NCBI GenBank assembly: GCA_003161615.1
Contig: PMOB01000033.1
Coordinates: 1-52,068 of the forward strand
DNA from: Actinomycetota bacterium
GTDB taxonomy: Bacteria > Actinomycetota > Thermoleophilia > Gaiellales > Gaiellaceae
Direction: 5' to 3'
DNA: 52,068 nucleotides
Part shown: positions 17,654 through 25,922 of the stretch, piece after piece
Numbering within the stretch: position 1 is the first letter of the stretch
How the letters are laid out: each line of letters opens with the position of its first letter
Notes under the pieces: generated by a model
The model's input: the letters and a program-made list of their open reading frames with translations, nothing else
Databases searched by the model: none
Told to the model about the DNA's origin: nothing
Translations under genes and position numbers: made by a program

Positions 17654-19567
17654 ATGCTAGGCTCGGGCTCCGCCCATGTCGGACTGCGAAACAAGACGGG
17701 TGCGCCTCATTTGAATAGCGGCGGCGGCGACACGATCGTCGGCGGCGTCCGTCGTGCCTGGGCACTTGTCGAGCCGGCAACCCGGAAACGGCTGCGGTTG
17801 ATCGGGCTCTTCGGGATCCTCATCGCCGGCCTCGACACCGGAGCGCTTCTGCTCGTCTACGGCCTGATAACCCTCCTGTCGGGAGGCGGACAGAAGCCGT
17901 CGGGAGTCTCCGGATGGCTGGTTCGCGAGCTCGCCGTCGGGCCGTCGAACCGCTACGACAAGGCGCTCGTCCTTCTGGGAATCACCTCTGTGCTGTTCGT
18001 CGCGCGCAGCTTGCTGAGCGTGCTCAACACCTGGCTCCAGCTCGGCGCGGTGAACACCGGCCAGGCCGGACTTCTCGCGCGGATCCTGACCGGCCACGCT
18101 CTCTCGCCGCACCTCTCACGGATCGAGCGCAACTCCTCCGAGACCCTGCGCACGCTCGCCTTCTCGATCGACCAGGTCAGCTTCGGCGTCGTCGGAGCCT
18201 CGGTCACCATCGTTTCCAATCTCGCGATCGCCCTTGCCGTCGCGGCAGCGCTGTTCCTCTCCTCGCCGCTCGTCGCGCTGACGATAAGCGGCTACTTCGC
18301 CCTCGTCACGATGGCGTGGACGCGTGGCGTGAGAGGCGCCTTCAAGCGCCGCGGCGAAAGCGTGCAGGAGCTCCAGGAGGAGCGCTACCGCCTCGTGATG
18401 CAGGGACTCGGAGCGGCAAAGGAGTTGCAGCTGCGCGGCCGCGCGCTCTTCTACGCCGAAACGGCGGTGGGGACGACGCGCAAGATCAACGCCGCCATGC
18501 GCGCCGTCGGCGTCCTCAGCAACACCATTCCCCGGATGCTCGAGAGCTCGCTCGTGATCGGAACCGTGCTCGTCGTCGCAGTCGCGGGACTGACAGGCGG
18601 CCGCTCGGCGACCCTGCCTGCGGTCGGGCTCGTACTCGCGGCCGCGTTCCGGCTGCTGCCGGCCCTCAACCAGGCGATGACGCTCGGGAACAGCGTCCAG
18701 TACAACCTCCCGGCGATCGGACTGCTCGAGCAGGAGCTCGAGGGCTTCAAGCGGGCCGGCACGCCAACCGAAGGCGAGCAGTCGGCCGACCGCGTTCCGT
18801 TCCTCGACGAGCTGCGGCTCGAAGGGGTCTCGTTTCGATATCCGACCCGGCAGAAGCCCGCGCTCCGCGACGTCAGCCTCGCGATTCGCCCGGGCGAGGC
18901 CGTCGGGATCGTCGGTACGACCGGAGCGGGAAAGAGCACGCTGCTCGACGTCATCCTCGGGTTCCTCGAGCCGGACGCCGGCGAAGTACTCCTCGACGAA
19001 ACGCCGCTGCGGGAGACGCGCGAGGGCTGGCAGCGGTCGATCGGCTACGTCCCGCAGGAGGTCTATCTCGTCGACGACACCCTCCGCGCGAACGTCGCTC
19101 TCGGCTGGCGCGGCGACGACATCGACGACGAGGCGGTGCTCGAAGCCGTCCAGCTCGCCGAGCTCGACGAGGTGGTCGCGAACCTCCCCGAAGGGCTCGA
19201 GACGAGGCTCGGCGAGCGCGGCCTTCGGCTGTCAGGAGGCCAGCGCCAGCGGGTCGGCATCGCACGGGCGCTGTACACGCGGCCGAGCGTGCTCGTGCTC
19301 GACGAGGCGACGTCCAACCTCGACCGAGCAACCGAGGGACGCATCGTCGAGACCTTGGGCCGGCTCACGGGCGGCGTGACGATGGTGATCGTCACCCACC
19401 GGATCAGCAGCGTGCACCACTGCGACCGGATCATCTGCCTCGAGGACGGCGCGGTCAGGACGACCGGCACGTTCGCCGAGGTGGCCGCGACGGTGCCGGA
19501 GCTGCTCGGCGTCGAGGACACCCCCGGGCCTGAGCCCGTCGTCGTTACGCGCGCGCGAGCGGACTAG
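17654..19567 (+). CDS. PglK-like ABC exporter, possible lipid-linked oligosaccharide flippase
   Basis: A 637-residue ABC half-transporter with fused membrane and ATPase domains. Walker A is GTTGAGKSTLLD (about 421), the Q-loop YVPQEVYLVDDTLRANV, the signature LSGGQRQRVGIARAL, Walker B VLVLDEATSNLD, and the H-loop VTHRISSVHHCD. The helix-rich first half with long cytoplasmic loops (KELQLRGRALFYAET) resembles PglK, which flips lipid-linked oligosaccharide. I use ATG 17654 because GGAGG lies six bases before it. The open frame to 17576 overlaps the methyltransferase, and ATG 17639 has its purine run directly against the start. It is distinct from the two near-twin exporters at 4824 and 45515. 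No Wzx-type protein is in the window, so this is my best flippase candidate; that role is inferred. Confidence 0.88.
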   Translation: MLGSGSAHVGLRNKTGAPHLNSGGGDTIVGGVRRAWALVEPATRKRLRLIGLFGILIAGLDTGALLLVYGLITLLSGGGQKPSGVSGWLVRELAVGPSNRYDKALVLLGITSVLFVARSLLSVLNTWLQLGAVNTGQAGLLARILTGHALSPHLSRIERNSSETLRTLAFSIDQVSFGVVGASVTIVSNLAIALAVAAALFLSSPLVALTISGYFALVTMAWTRGVRGAFKRRGESVQELQEERYRLVMQGLGAAKELQLRGRALFYAETAVGTTRKINAAMRAVGVLSNTIPRMLESSLVIGTVLVVAVAGLTGGRSATLPAVGLVLAAAFRLLPALNQAMTLGNSVQYNLPAIGLLEQELEGFKRAGTPTEGEQSADRVPFLDELRLEGVSFRYPTRQKPALRDVSLAIRPGEAVGIVGTTGAGKSTLLDVILGFLEPDAGEVLLDETPLRETREGWQRSIGYVPQEVYLVDDTLRANVALGWRGDDIDDEAVLEAVQLAELDEVVANLPEGLETRLGERGLRLSGGQRQRVGIARALYTRPSVLVLDEATSNLDRATEGRIVETLGRLTGGVTMVIVTHRISSVHHCDRIICLEDGAVRTTGTFAEVAATVPELLGVEDTPGPEPVVVTRARAD

Positions 19568-20532
19568 TGACCCGTCAGGCCCCGCAGGTGTCCGTCGTCC
19601 TTCCGACGTACAACGGCGGCGAGCACCTCGCGGAGAGCGTGAGCAGCGCTCTGTCCCAGTCGTTCGGGGACCTGGAGCTCATCGTCGTCGATGACGGCTC
19701 GACCGACGGCTCAACCGATGCACTGCCTGCCGATCCGCGGCTCGGGCTGGTCCGGCAGCCTCACAGCGGCGTGTCGGCCGCACGGAATCGCGGCGCCAAG
19801 GAAGCGCAGGCGCCTCTCGTAGCGTTCCTCGACGCGGACGACCGCTGGCTGCCAGAGAAGCTCGAACGCCAGGTCGAGACGTTGCGCGCGCATCCCGACG
19901 CGCTTCTCTGCTACTCCGCGTTCGCGGTCATCGACCCGTCAGGCGCTCGACTCTCCGCGACACTGGGAGGCGAGGACTGCACGTACGTGTCGCTCTTCGC
20001 GTACAACCCGATCCCGGTGCCGACGGTCTTGATGCCGCGCAAAGTCCTCCTCGAGGCAGGAGGGTTCGACCCGTGCTACAGCGTCGGGGAGGACTGGGAC
20101 CTCTGGCTGCGACTCGCTCTCCAAGGATCGTTCTGCTGCGTCCCTGACTGTCTGGTCGAGGTTCGCGTCGCGCCGCACAATGCCGGCCAGGCGAGCGGGA
20201 GCGATCCGTGGCTGACGTGCCTCCAGGGTTTTTCCGTTCTGGGGCGTCACGAGATCGGAGCGCTGCAGACCGGGGACACGGCTGTCTTGGCGGCGATTCG
20301 CCGCGCTCGGCGGCAGACTCGCCTCGAGTGCTCTGCGCGGGCGGCGGCGCTCTTCGCGGACTCCGTTGGCTGGCCGCCGCGACCCAACTGGGCGATGGCC
20401 AGAACGGCGTTCCGCATCCGTCCGTTCCGAGGTGGTGTGACGATCGCGCACCTCCTGCTACGGCGGGCGCGACATGACTGGCTCGCTCGCTCTCGTCCCG
20501 AGCGCTCCGCCGAAAGCGTGGCGCGGTCGTGA
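19567..20532 (+). CDS. GT2 family glycosyltransferase
   Basis: A 321-residue GT-A enzyme that starts with GTG, overlapping the exporter's stop by one base. The fold is marked by VSVVLPTYNGGEHLAES, LELIVVDDGSTDGSTDAL (nucleotide site) and the metal-binding FLDADDRWLPEKLERQ at about residue 87. SVGEDWDLWLRLA near 172 carries the ED/WDLW motif with the likely catalytic base. It is the first of three tandem GT2 genes with four-base overlaps, and the most diverged of the three. No membrane helix is present. Donor and acceptor are unknown; these genes probably add successive sugars. Confidence 0.92.
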   Translation: MTRQAPQVSVVLPTYNGGEHLAESVSSALSQSFGDLELIVVDDGSTDGSTDALPADPRLGLVRQPHSGVSAARNRGAKEAQAPLVAFLDADDRWLPEKLERQVETLRAHPDALLCYSAFAVIDPSGARLSATLGGEDCTYVSLFAYNPIPVPTVLMPRKVLLEAGGFDPCYSVGEDWDLWLRLALQGSFCCVPDCLVEVRVAPHNAGQASGSDPWLTCLQGFSVLGRHEIGALQTGDTAVLAAIRRARRQTRLECSARAAALFADSVGWPPRPNWAMARTAFRIRPFRGGVTIAHLLLRRARHDWLARSRPERSAESVARS

Positions 20533-21521
20533 CCGGCGGGCCGACCTTCTCGGTCCTGCTCCCGTTCTTCAACGAGCGGGAGCTCGTGGGAACCGCCATC
20601 GAATCCGTCCAAGCCCAGACATACGAGGACTGGGAGCTCCTGGCGGTCGACGACGGATCGACCGACGGATCGGGCGAGATCGTCACGCGCTATGCCGCCG
20701 ACGATCCGCGGATTCGGCTCATCCCGCGCCCCAACGGCGGCTTGTCTGCAGCGCGCAACACGGGAATCGCCGCCGCGAACGGCCGTTACTGCGCGCTGAT
20801 CGACGCGGACGACATTTGGCTACCGGAGAAGCTCGAGCGCCAGCTGCCGCTCCTGGACGACCGGACAGTGGTCTTCTCGGAGGCACGCGCCACGGAAGAC
20901 GGCCGGACCGATCCCTACAGCATGCGGCTGCATCGAGCCGCCGGCGACTATCCGCGCGGCGACGTCTTCGCCGAACTCCTCCGCCAGAACTTCGTCCCGT
21001 CTCTCACGGCCGTGGTGCCATTGGATCTCCTGCGCAAGCACGGCGGGTTCGACGAGCGGCTCAGGATCTCTCCCGACTGGGATCTCTGGCTCCGCCTCAC
21101 AGTCGCAGGCGCACGGTTCGACTACGTTCCGGATCCGCTCGCGGTGTACGCGGTTCGCTCCGGCAGCCTCTCGAGCGACTACGAAGCGGTGTACGGGGAG
21201 TCGATCGTGGTGCTTCGCCTCCTCCAGCGCGCCGTGAGTGGTCGCGCCGAGAGAGACGCGGTCGGCCGTCAGCTGGCTGTGGCGCGACGCGAGCTCGAGG
21301 TCTTCCTCCGCAAGCTGGCCTGGGCCGCCGCTGCGGGTGGCGATACCCGCTCGGCGAGGCGCGATCTCCTCGCTTCCGCCCGCGCCAACCCCAGCTCGAG
21401 CCGCGCCATCGCGGGCGTCGCGCTCACGCTGGCGCCACCCGTGCTTCGCTGGTACGCGAACCGGCATCCACCGGCAAGCTCTGAGGCCGAGTTGGCCAGT
21501 CTTTCGAGGACGCAGCCGTGA
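20529..21521 (+). CDS. GT2 family glycosyltransferase (tandem copy A)
   Basis: A 330-residue GT2 protein with TFSVLLPFFNERELVGTAIE at the N-terminus, the nucleotide site LLAVDDGSTDGSGEIV, and metal/catalytic motifs LIDADDIWLPEKLERQ and SPDWDLWLRL. GTG 20529 overlaps the previous stop as GTGA. The next gene is a close paralogue: both share the same order of motifs, the same C-terminal WYANRHPP/WYARRQPP pattern, and a 35-base identical DNA stretch near the start (20541-20575 and 21530-21564). The pair arose by tandem duplication. They may add the same sugar type to different positions or may have diverged in acceptor; sequence cannot decide. Confidence 0.92.
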   Translation: MTGGPTFSVLLPFFNERELVGTAIESVQAQTYEDWELLAVDDGSTDGSGEIVTRYAADDPRIRLIPRPNGGLSAARNTGIAAANGRYCALIDADDIWLPEKLERQLPLLDDRTVVFSEARATEDGRTDPYSMRLHRAAGDYPRGDVFAELLRQNFVPSLTAVVPLDLLRKHGGFDERLRISPDWDLWLRLTVAGARFDYVPDPLAVYAVRSGSLSSDYEAVYGESIVVLRLLQRAVSGRAERDAVGRQLAVARRELEVFLRKLAWAAAAGGDTRSARRDLLASARANPSSSRAIAGVALTLAPPVLRWYANRHPPASSEAELASLSRTQP

Positions 21522-22516
21522 CCGACACGCCGACCTTCTCGGTCCTGCTCCCGTTCTTCAACGATCGCGAAACGCTGGGCGAAGCGATCGAGTCGGTCTT
21601 GGCTCAGACCTACGAGAGCTGGGAACTCTTGGCGATCGACGACGGATCCAACGACGGATCCGCCGAGCTTGCAGACGGCTTCGCCGCGAACGACGCACGC
21701 ATCCGCGTCCTCCATCGTCCCAACGGCGGCGGTGCCGCCGCCCGGAACACCGGTCTCGCCGTGGCGCAAGGCCGGTACTGCGCACTGCTCGACGCCGACG
21801 ACCTCTGGCTTCCGGCGAAGCTGGAGCGCCAGCTTCCGCTGCTCGAACCTGACACGGTCGTCTTCTCCGATGCGTACGTCGAGGAAGACGGGGCGCGCTA
21901 CCTCTACGGACGGCGTGCCCAGCAGCCAGACGGGGTGTATCCGCGCGGGAGAGTCTTCGACGAGCTGCTTCGCCACAACTTCATCCCCTCCAATCTCACG
22001 GCCGTCGTACCGACAGAACTGCTTCGCAGTGTCGGCGGGTTCGACGCCACGATGCCCCGCCCAAGCTCACCCGACTGGGAGCTGTGGCTCCGTCTCGCCC
22101 TCGCCGACATCCGCTTCGACTTCGTCGCGGAGCCGCTCGCCGTCTACCGCATCCGAGGAGGCAGCCAGTCACAGAACGGCGAGGCGGTGCGCAAGGCCGT
22201 AATCGTGGTTCTCCGCAAGATGCGTGAGCGTACGACCGGATCGAAGCGAACCGCCGTGAAGCGCCGTCTCCGGATCGCCAACCGCGAGCTGGAGGTCTTC
22301 CACCGCAAGTGGGCGTGGGAGGCGGCGGCGAGCGGCGACGCCCGTGCCGCACGTCAAAGCCTCATCGCCGCCCTCCGCGCCAACCCTCGCTCGGCGCGCG
22401 CCGTCGCAGGCGTCGCGCTGGTGCCCGTCCCGCCACTCGTTCGGTGGTACGCGCGACGGCAGCCTCCGACGAACTTCGCCGGCCGGTTCGTCCATGACGA
22501 CGGCCCGCGCGACTAG
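21518..22516 (+). CDS. GT2 family glycosyltransferase (tandem copy B)
   Basis: A 332-residue paralogue of the gene just upstream. It carries TFSVLLPFFNDRETLGEAIE, LLAIDDGSNDGSAELADG, LLDADDLWLPAKLERQLP and SPDWELWLRLAL. The Asp-Asp nucleotide site, the DADD metal site and the WxLWLRL helix are all intact, so both copies should be active. GTG 21518 overlaps the upstream stop (GTGA). Its own stop overlaps the stop region of the convergent methyltransferase by four bases. Copy B differs from A mainly between residues 110 and 150, the part likely to touch the acceptor, which hints at a changed acceptor. That last point is inference. Confidence 0.92.
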   Translation: MTDTPTFSVLLPFFNDRETLGEAIESVLAQTYESWELLAIDDGSNDGSAELADGFAANDARIRVLHRPNGGGAAARNTGLAVAQGRYCALLDADDLWLPAKLERQLPLLEPDTVVFSDAYVEEDGARYLYGRRAQQPDGVYPRGRVFDELLRHNFIPSNLTAVVPTELLRSVGGFDATMPRPSSPDWELWLRLALADIRFDFVAEPLAVYRIRGGSQSQNGEAVRKAVIVVLRKMRERTTGSKRTAVKRRLRIANRELEVFHRKWAWEAAASGDARAARQSLIAALRANPRSARAVAGVALVPVPPLVRWYARRQPPTNFAGRFVHDDGPRD

Positions 22517-23235
22517 CGCCGACCGCCGAGATGCTCGCGGAGCCGGTCGATCTCCCACACCCCGAGCCTCTTCCCTTCGAAGCCCGCGATTGTCGAGCGC
22601 TCGTCGATGAGATGAAGCGGCTCAGGTAGCGAGAACGGCGGCGCCGCCAGGTTCAAGGGACGCCAGCCGCCCGTGATGATGTCCTGCGAGGGCTCGCCCG
22701 GAAACGTCGTCGTGAGGAGGTAGCGGGCGGACGACCGGGAGACGTTGCGGAGAGCGGTCATGACGTCTCGGTTCGAGAAGCAGCCGAGGACGTCGCGGAC
22801 GAGGATCGCGTCGACCGGCGGAAACTCGTCGCTGAGCAGATCGAAGACGGCGAAGTCGCACTGCTCGTGCGCGCGTTCGCGCGCGCTGGCGACGAGCTCG
22901 CCGACGATGTCGCCGCCGAAGTAGTAGTCCAGCTCGTCGACGATGAGGGACATCCAGTAGAAGTCGCCACAGGGGACGTCGGCCAGCCGCGAGATGCCCA
23001 GCTCCGACCAGAGGCGCGGCAGCTCCGCGCGGAGAACCTCTGTCTGTTCAAGGTTGCTGCCCGGGCCGGAGGCCGTGTCCGGGTCGTCCCAGAGGTTCTC
23101 CCGGAAGAACAACTCGAACAGCCGCCGCCTCGCCGCCGGGCGGTGGGAGTAGGACCAGTCCACGTAAGCGCGATGCACACGCGCCGCACCGGGGATGGAG
23201 CGGCGCACGACGGCCTTGACCTGGCTCGGCTTCAC
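22513..23235 (-). CDS. Class I SAM-dependent methyltransferase
   Basis: A 240-residue protein. After a basic N-terminal segment (KPSQVKAVVRRSIPGAARVH) comes LADVPCGDFYWMSLIV, the SAM loop, then YYFGGDIVGELVASARE with the acidic ribose contact, and AILVRDVLGCFSNRDVMTAL. The end, RLGVWEIDRLREHLGG, is helical. The frame is open to 24114, but everything upstream is antisense-like Arg/Gly-rich sequence overlapping a GT4 gene. GTG 23235 overlaps that gene's stop as GTGA and gives the normal family length, so I choose it. It is likely translated together with the GT4 upstream. The methyl acceptor, probably a sugar in this setting, is unknown. Confidence 0.83.
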   Translation of the reverse strand: MKPSQVKAVVRRSIPGAARVHRAYVDWSYSHRPAARRRLFELFFRENLWDDPDTASGPGSNLEQTEVLRAELPRLWSELGISRLADVPCGDFYWMSLIVDELDYYFGGDIVGELVASARERAHEQCDFAVFDLLSDEFPPVDAILVRDVLGCFSNRDVMTALRNVSRSSARYLLTTTFPGEPSQDIITGGWRPLNLAAPPFSLPEPLHLIDERSTIAGFEGKRLGVWEIDRLREHLGGRR

Positions 23236-24380
23236 AGAATCCAGTCTCGCAAGCGCAGCCAGTGCGGGCGGACGCGCAAAGCCGAGCGCCAGCCCGCGCG
23301 CACGACAGGATCGACCAGCCAGCCGGGCGATCGACTCGCCCCGGCCGCCTCGAGCGCCTCGCGATAAAGCTCGAGGTAGTCCTCGGCCATGCCGCCGGCC
23401 GTCCAGCGGCTCTCCGCTTGCCTTCGGCCCTCGGCGACAAGAGCAGCTCTGAAAGCCGGATCCACGAGCCGCTGCAGCGCTGCAGCGACGGCTGCGGCTC
23501 CTCCCTGACGGTCGTACTTCACTGCGGTTGCACCGTCCTCGAGGTGGACGAGCCCCGGAATGCGGGGAGCGACTGCCGGGCACTCGCACGCCATCGCCTC
23601 GACGATGGAGCAGTTGAATCCCTCCGAGCGGCTCGTGTTGACGATCGCCCCGCCGGACGCCGCAGCCCGGCGATAGAGCTGGGCCATCTGCTCGGGCTCG
23701 AGAGACGCAGCGTGACTGATCCGCTCGCCGATCCTGTCGAGTCGCACGCGAACCTCGGGCCTCGGCTCCTGGACACTGTCGACGAGGATCGCGGCGTAGT
23801 CGGGGCACAGCTCGACGAGGTCGAGGAAGAGGTCGACGTCTTTGACGGGGTCGAAGGAGCGGCCGACCCAGACGAGCAGCGGACGGTCCGCCGGCTCGGC
23901 CGGGCCTGGACCGAAGACCTCCTCGTCGTAGCCGCTCACGATCGCAGCGACGGGCCGCGCCGCGTCCTCGGCAAGCACCGCAGCCGCGCTTTCCGAGACC
24001 GCGACGTAGCGCGTCGCATGGGTAGGCCCCTTCAACACACGCTCGCCGCCGGCGCCGAGGAGAACGATCGGCCCGCGGAATCGCGCACGCCGAACCCAGG
24101 TCTCGATCCCCCACGGCGGCGAGTACGCGCTATCCACGCACTGGAGCAGGTCGTAGCGCCCCGACATCAGCACCTCGGCCAGGGTCGTCTCGCGGCCGTC
24201 GATCAGCTCGTCGCAGAACGTCCAGAGCGTGTCCTCACCCCAGCCGTCGAACGCAAAGGCCGAGAAACGAACCCCGGGCGGCCTCAAGTGCCTCGCCAGA
24301 GCCCGGTAGATCGTCAGGACGCCGCTACGCGGATCCCACGCGCTGACGATCAGAACTCGGATGGTCGCCGCCTCACGCAC
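23232..24380 (-). CDS. GT4 family glycosyltransferase
   Basis: A 382-residue GT-B protein beginning with GTG (MREAATIRVLIVSAWDPRSG). The donor domain starts at LLVWVGRSFDPVKDVDLFLD (about 168). The EX7E motif is EGFNCSIVE at 253-261, preceded by NTSRS. The region around residues 108-113 is glycine-rich (LLGAGGERV). It heads a two-gene minus-strand unit with the methyltransferase at 22513 and is divergent from the methyltransferase at 24463 across 82 bases. Family membership is clear from the catalytic motif; sugar specificity is not. Confidence 0.9.
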   Translation of the reverse strand: MREAATIRVLIVSAWDPRSGVLTIYRALARHLRPPGVRFSAFAFDGWGEDTLWTFCDELIDGRETTLAEVLMSGRYDLLQCVDSAYSPPWGIETWVRRARFRGPIVLLGAGGERVLKGPTHATRYVAVSESAAAVLAEDAARPVAAIVSGYDEEVFGPGPAEPADRPLLVWVGRSFDPVKDVDLFLDLVELCPDYAAILVDSVQEPRPEVRVRLDRIGERISHAASLEPEQMAQLYRRAAASGGAIVNTSRSEGFNCSIVEAMACECPAVAPRIPGLVHLEDGATAVKYDRQGGAAAVAAALQRLVDPAFRAALVAEGRRQAESRWTAGGMAEDYLELYREALEAAGASRSPGWLVDPVVRAGWRSALRVRPHWLRLRDWIL

Positions 24381-24462
24381 GGGGGTCTAGAGTTCCAGGC
24401 TCTTCGAGCATCCGCAAGGGCCACCGCGCCCGTCGCGAGTCCCGACGCCTGCTCTCCGCGAG
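24381..24462. promoter_or_regulatory. Divergent intergenic region
   Basis: These 82 bases separate a minus-strand GT4/methyltransferase pair from a plus-strand methyltransferase pair and should hold two promoters. I see no clear promoter hexamers, no palindrome like those at 8862 and 39691, and no strong ribosome binding site. Confidence 0.35.
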
Positions 24463-25206
24463 ATGACCACGAGTTACACCTCCGATTGGTTCCGCTTCAT
24501 CGCCGAGAGCTCGCGATCGTCGGCCGAACGAATTCTGCCCATGGTGCTCGAGCACCTCTCGGTGGAGTCGGCGCTCGACGCCGGCTGCGGGGTCGGCACC
24601 TGGCTCGCGCCGCTGCAGCGGCTCGGCGTCAGCGACGTGACCGGCATCGACGGCGACTACGTCGATCGGGAGCTCCTCGAGATCGACGGCGACCGGTTCG
24701 TGCCGCTCGACCTCTCCCAGCCGTTCGACCTCGGCCGCACGTTTGACCTTGTCCTCTCTCTGGAGGTCGCCGAGCATCTGCCTGCCGACGCGGCCGACGG
24801 CTTCGTCGCTTCGCTCGTCCGGCATGCTCCGGCCGTGCTCTTCAGCGCCGCCATCCCGGGTCAGGGCGGCACGGATCACGTCAACGAGCAATGGCCCGAC
24901 TACTGGGCAGAGAGATTCGCCGCTCACGGCTTTGCCGCGGTCGACGCGATCCGGCCTCGCGTCTGGACGGACTCCGAGGTGCAGTTCTGGTACTCGCAGA
25001 ACACGATCCTCTACCTGCGCGAGAGCGAGATCCCGGATTCGCTCCGGCAGTACGTGGTCGAGGACTTCCGCGCCCTTTCGATCGTGCATCCGAGCCAGTT
25101 CGCCTGGACGTGTCGCGAGCGGACGCCGCGCCGCCTGTTGCTCGAGGCGACGCTCGGCGTGGACAGGACGGAGCGTCTGCGCCGGCGACTGAGGCGAAGC
25201 GACTGA
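24463..25206 (+). CDS. Class I SAM-dependent methyltransferase (Methyltransf_23 type)
   Basis: A 247-residue soluble methyltransferase. Motif I is ALDAGCGVGTWLAPLQRLG (about 37-55), the acidic residue ending strand 2 is in TGIDGDYVDRELL, and motif post-II/III is FDLVLSLEVAEHLP (about 93-106). AIPGQGGTDHVNEQWPDYW near 129 is typical of Methyltransf_23 proteins found in glycan clusters, where the H-x-N-E-Q-W segment lies close to the substrate. Its TGA overlaps the ATG of the next methyltransferase gene by one base, indicating co-expression. The substrate is likely a sugar or glycan chain, by context only. Confidence 0.87.
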   Translation: MTTSYTSDWFRFIAESSRSSAERILPMVLEHLSVESALDAGCGVGTWLAPLQRLGVSDVTGIDGDYVDRELLEIDGDRFVPLDLSQPFDLGRTFDLVLSLEVAEHLPADAADGFVASLVRHAPAVLFSAAIPGQGGTDHVNEQWPDYWAERFAAHGFAAVDAIRPRVWTDSEVQFWYSQNTILYLRESEIPDSLRQYVVEDFRALSIVHPSQFAWTCRERTPRRLLLEATLGVDRTERLRRRLRRSD

Positions 25207-25922
25207 TGGGCGCGCGTCGCCTGATCGGCCGTTATCGCCCGAGCCGAGTCCGCGAGCGTCGGCACATCGAGGAGAGGGTTGCGCTCTCGCAGCGCGTCAG
25301 CGCGATGCTCGACGGCACGGTCGCGCGCGGCCCGTTCGCCGGGATGCGCATGCCAGAGGTACTGCCCGACACGTCCGCGAAGCTGCTCGGCTCCTACGAG
25401 GAGGAGCTGCACCCAACGCTCGAGCGGCTGCTCGGCGGAGACTTCGACGTCGTCGTCAACGTCGGCTGCTCGGACGGCTACTACGCGGTGGGAGCGCTCC
25501 GCCGGCTGAGCGCGGCCCGAGGGGTCGCGTTCGACCTCAACGAGAGCTTCCGGAAGGCGACCGCCGCCACTGCCGCTGCGAATCACGTCGAGTTGAAGAT
25601 CGAGTCGACGTGCTCGCCCGCACGGCTTCGAGAGCTGGCCGGCACATCCCGGGTGCTGGTGATCTGCGACTGCGAAGGCTGCGAGCGCGACCTGATCGAG
25701 CCCGAGACGACGGGGCTCGCGAGCATCGTCGTCGAGCTCCATCCCGGCACCGAGGATCTCGCGCAGCGATACGGCGCCGGCTACGTCGTCACGCTCGTGG
25801 AAAGCACGGGCCGCGATCCGAGTGGCTACCCGGAGCTCGCGACGCTCGCTTCGGAGGAACGTTCCCTCGCGGTGTTCGAGCGGATGGAGCCGCAGACGTG
25901 GGCCGTTATCGAGCCAGCGTGA
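25206..25922 (+). CDS. FkbM-like / class I methyltransferase
   Basis: A 238-residue protein. I take ATG 25206, which overlaps the previous TGA, instead of the open frame to 24891 that lies inside the previous gene. The SAM-binding loop is VVVNVGCSDGYYAVGALRRL (about 79-98), with the ribose-binding acid in VAFDLNESFRKATAA. A later stretch, LVICDCEGCERDLIEPE, resembles the D-x-E-G motif of FkbM-type O-methyltransferases, with two Cys residues added. The last part, ERMEPQTWAVIEPA, overlaps the convergent sulfotransferase-GT4 fusion gene by 17 bases. The methyl acceptor is unknown. Classification as FkbM-like is tentative. Confidence 0.75.
   Translation: MGARRLIGRYRPSRVRERRHIEERVALSQRVSAMLDGTVARGPFAGMRMPEVLPDTSAKLLGSYEEELHPTLERLLGGDFDVVVNVGCSDGYYAVGALRRLSAARGVAFDLNESFRKATAATAAANHVELKIESTCSPARLRELAGTSRVLVICDCEGCERDLIEPETTGLASIVVELHPGTEDLAQRYGAGYVVTLVESTGRDPSGYPELATLASEERSLAVFERMEPQTWAVIEPA

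Noticed and set aside
17914-19533. 539-codon open frame on the plus strand inside the PglK-like exporter
   Set aside because: It is a +1-type shadow of the exporter, with extreme Arg/Ala content, while the exporter frame has all ABC motifs.
22513-24114. 533-codon frame as one long methyltransferase gene
   Set aside because: The upstream half is antisense-like and covers the GT4 gene. GTG 23235 with a four-base overlap gives a normal-sized enzyme.
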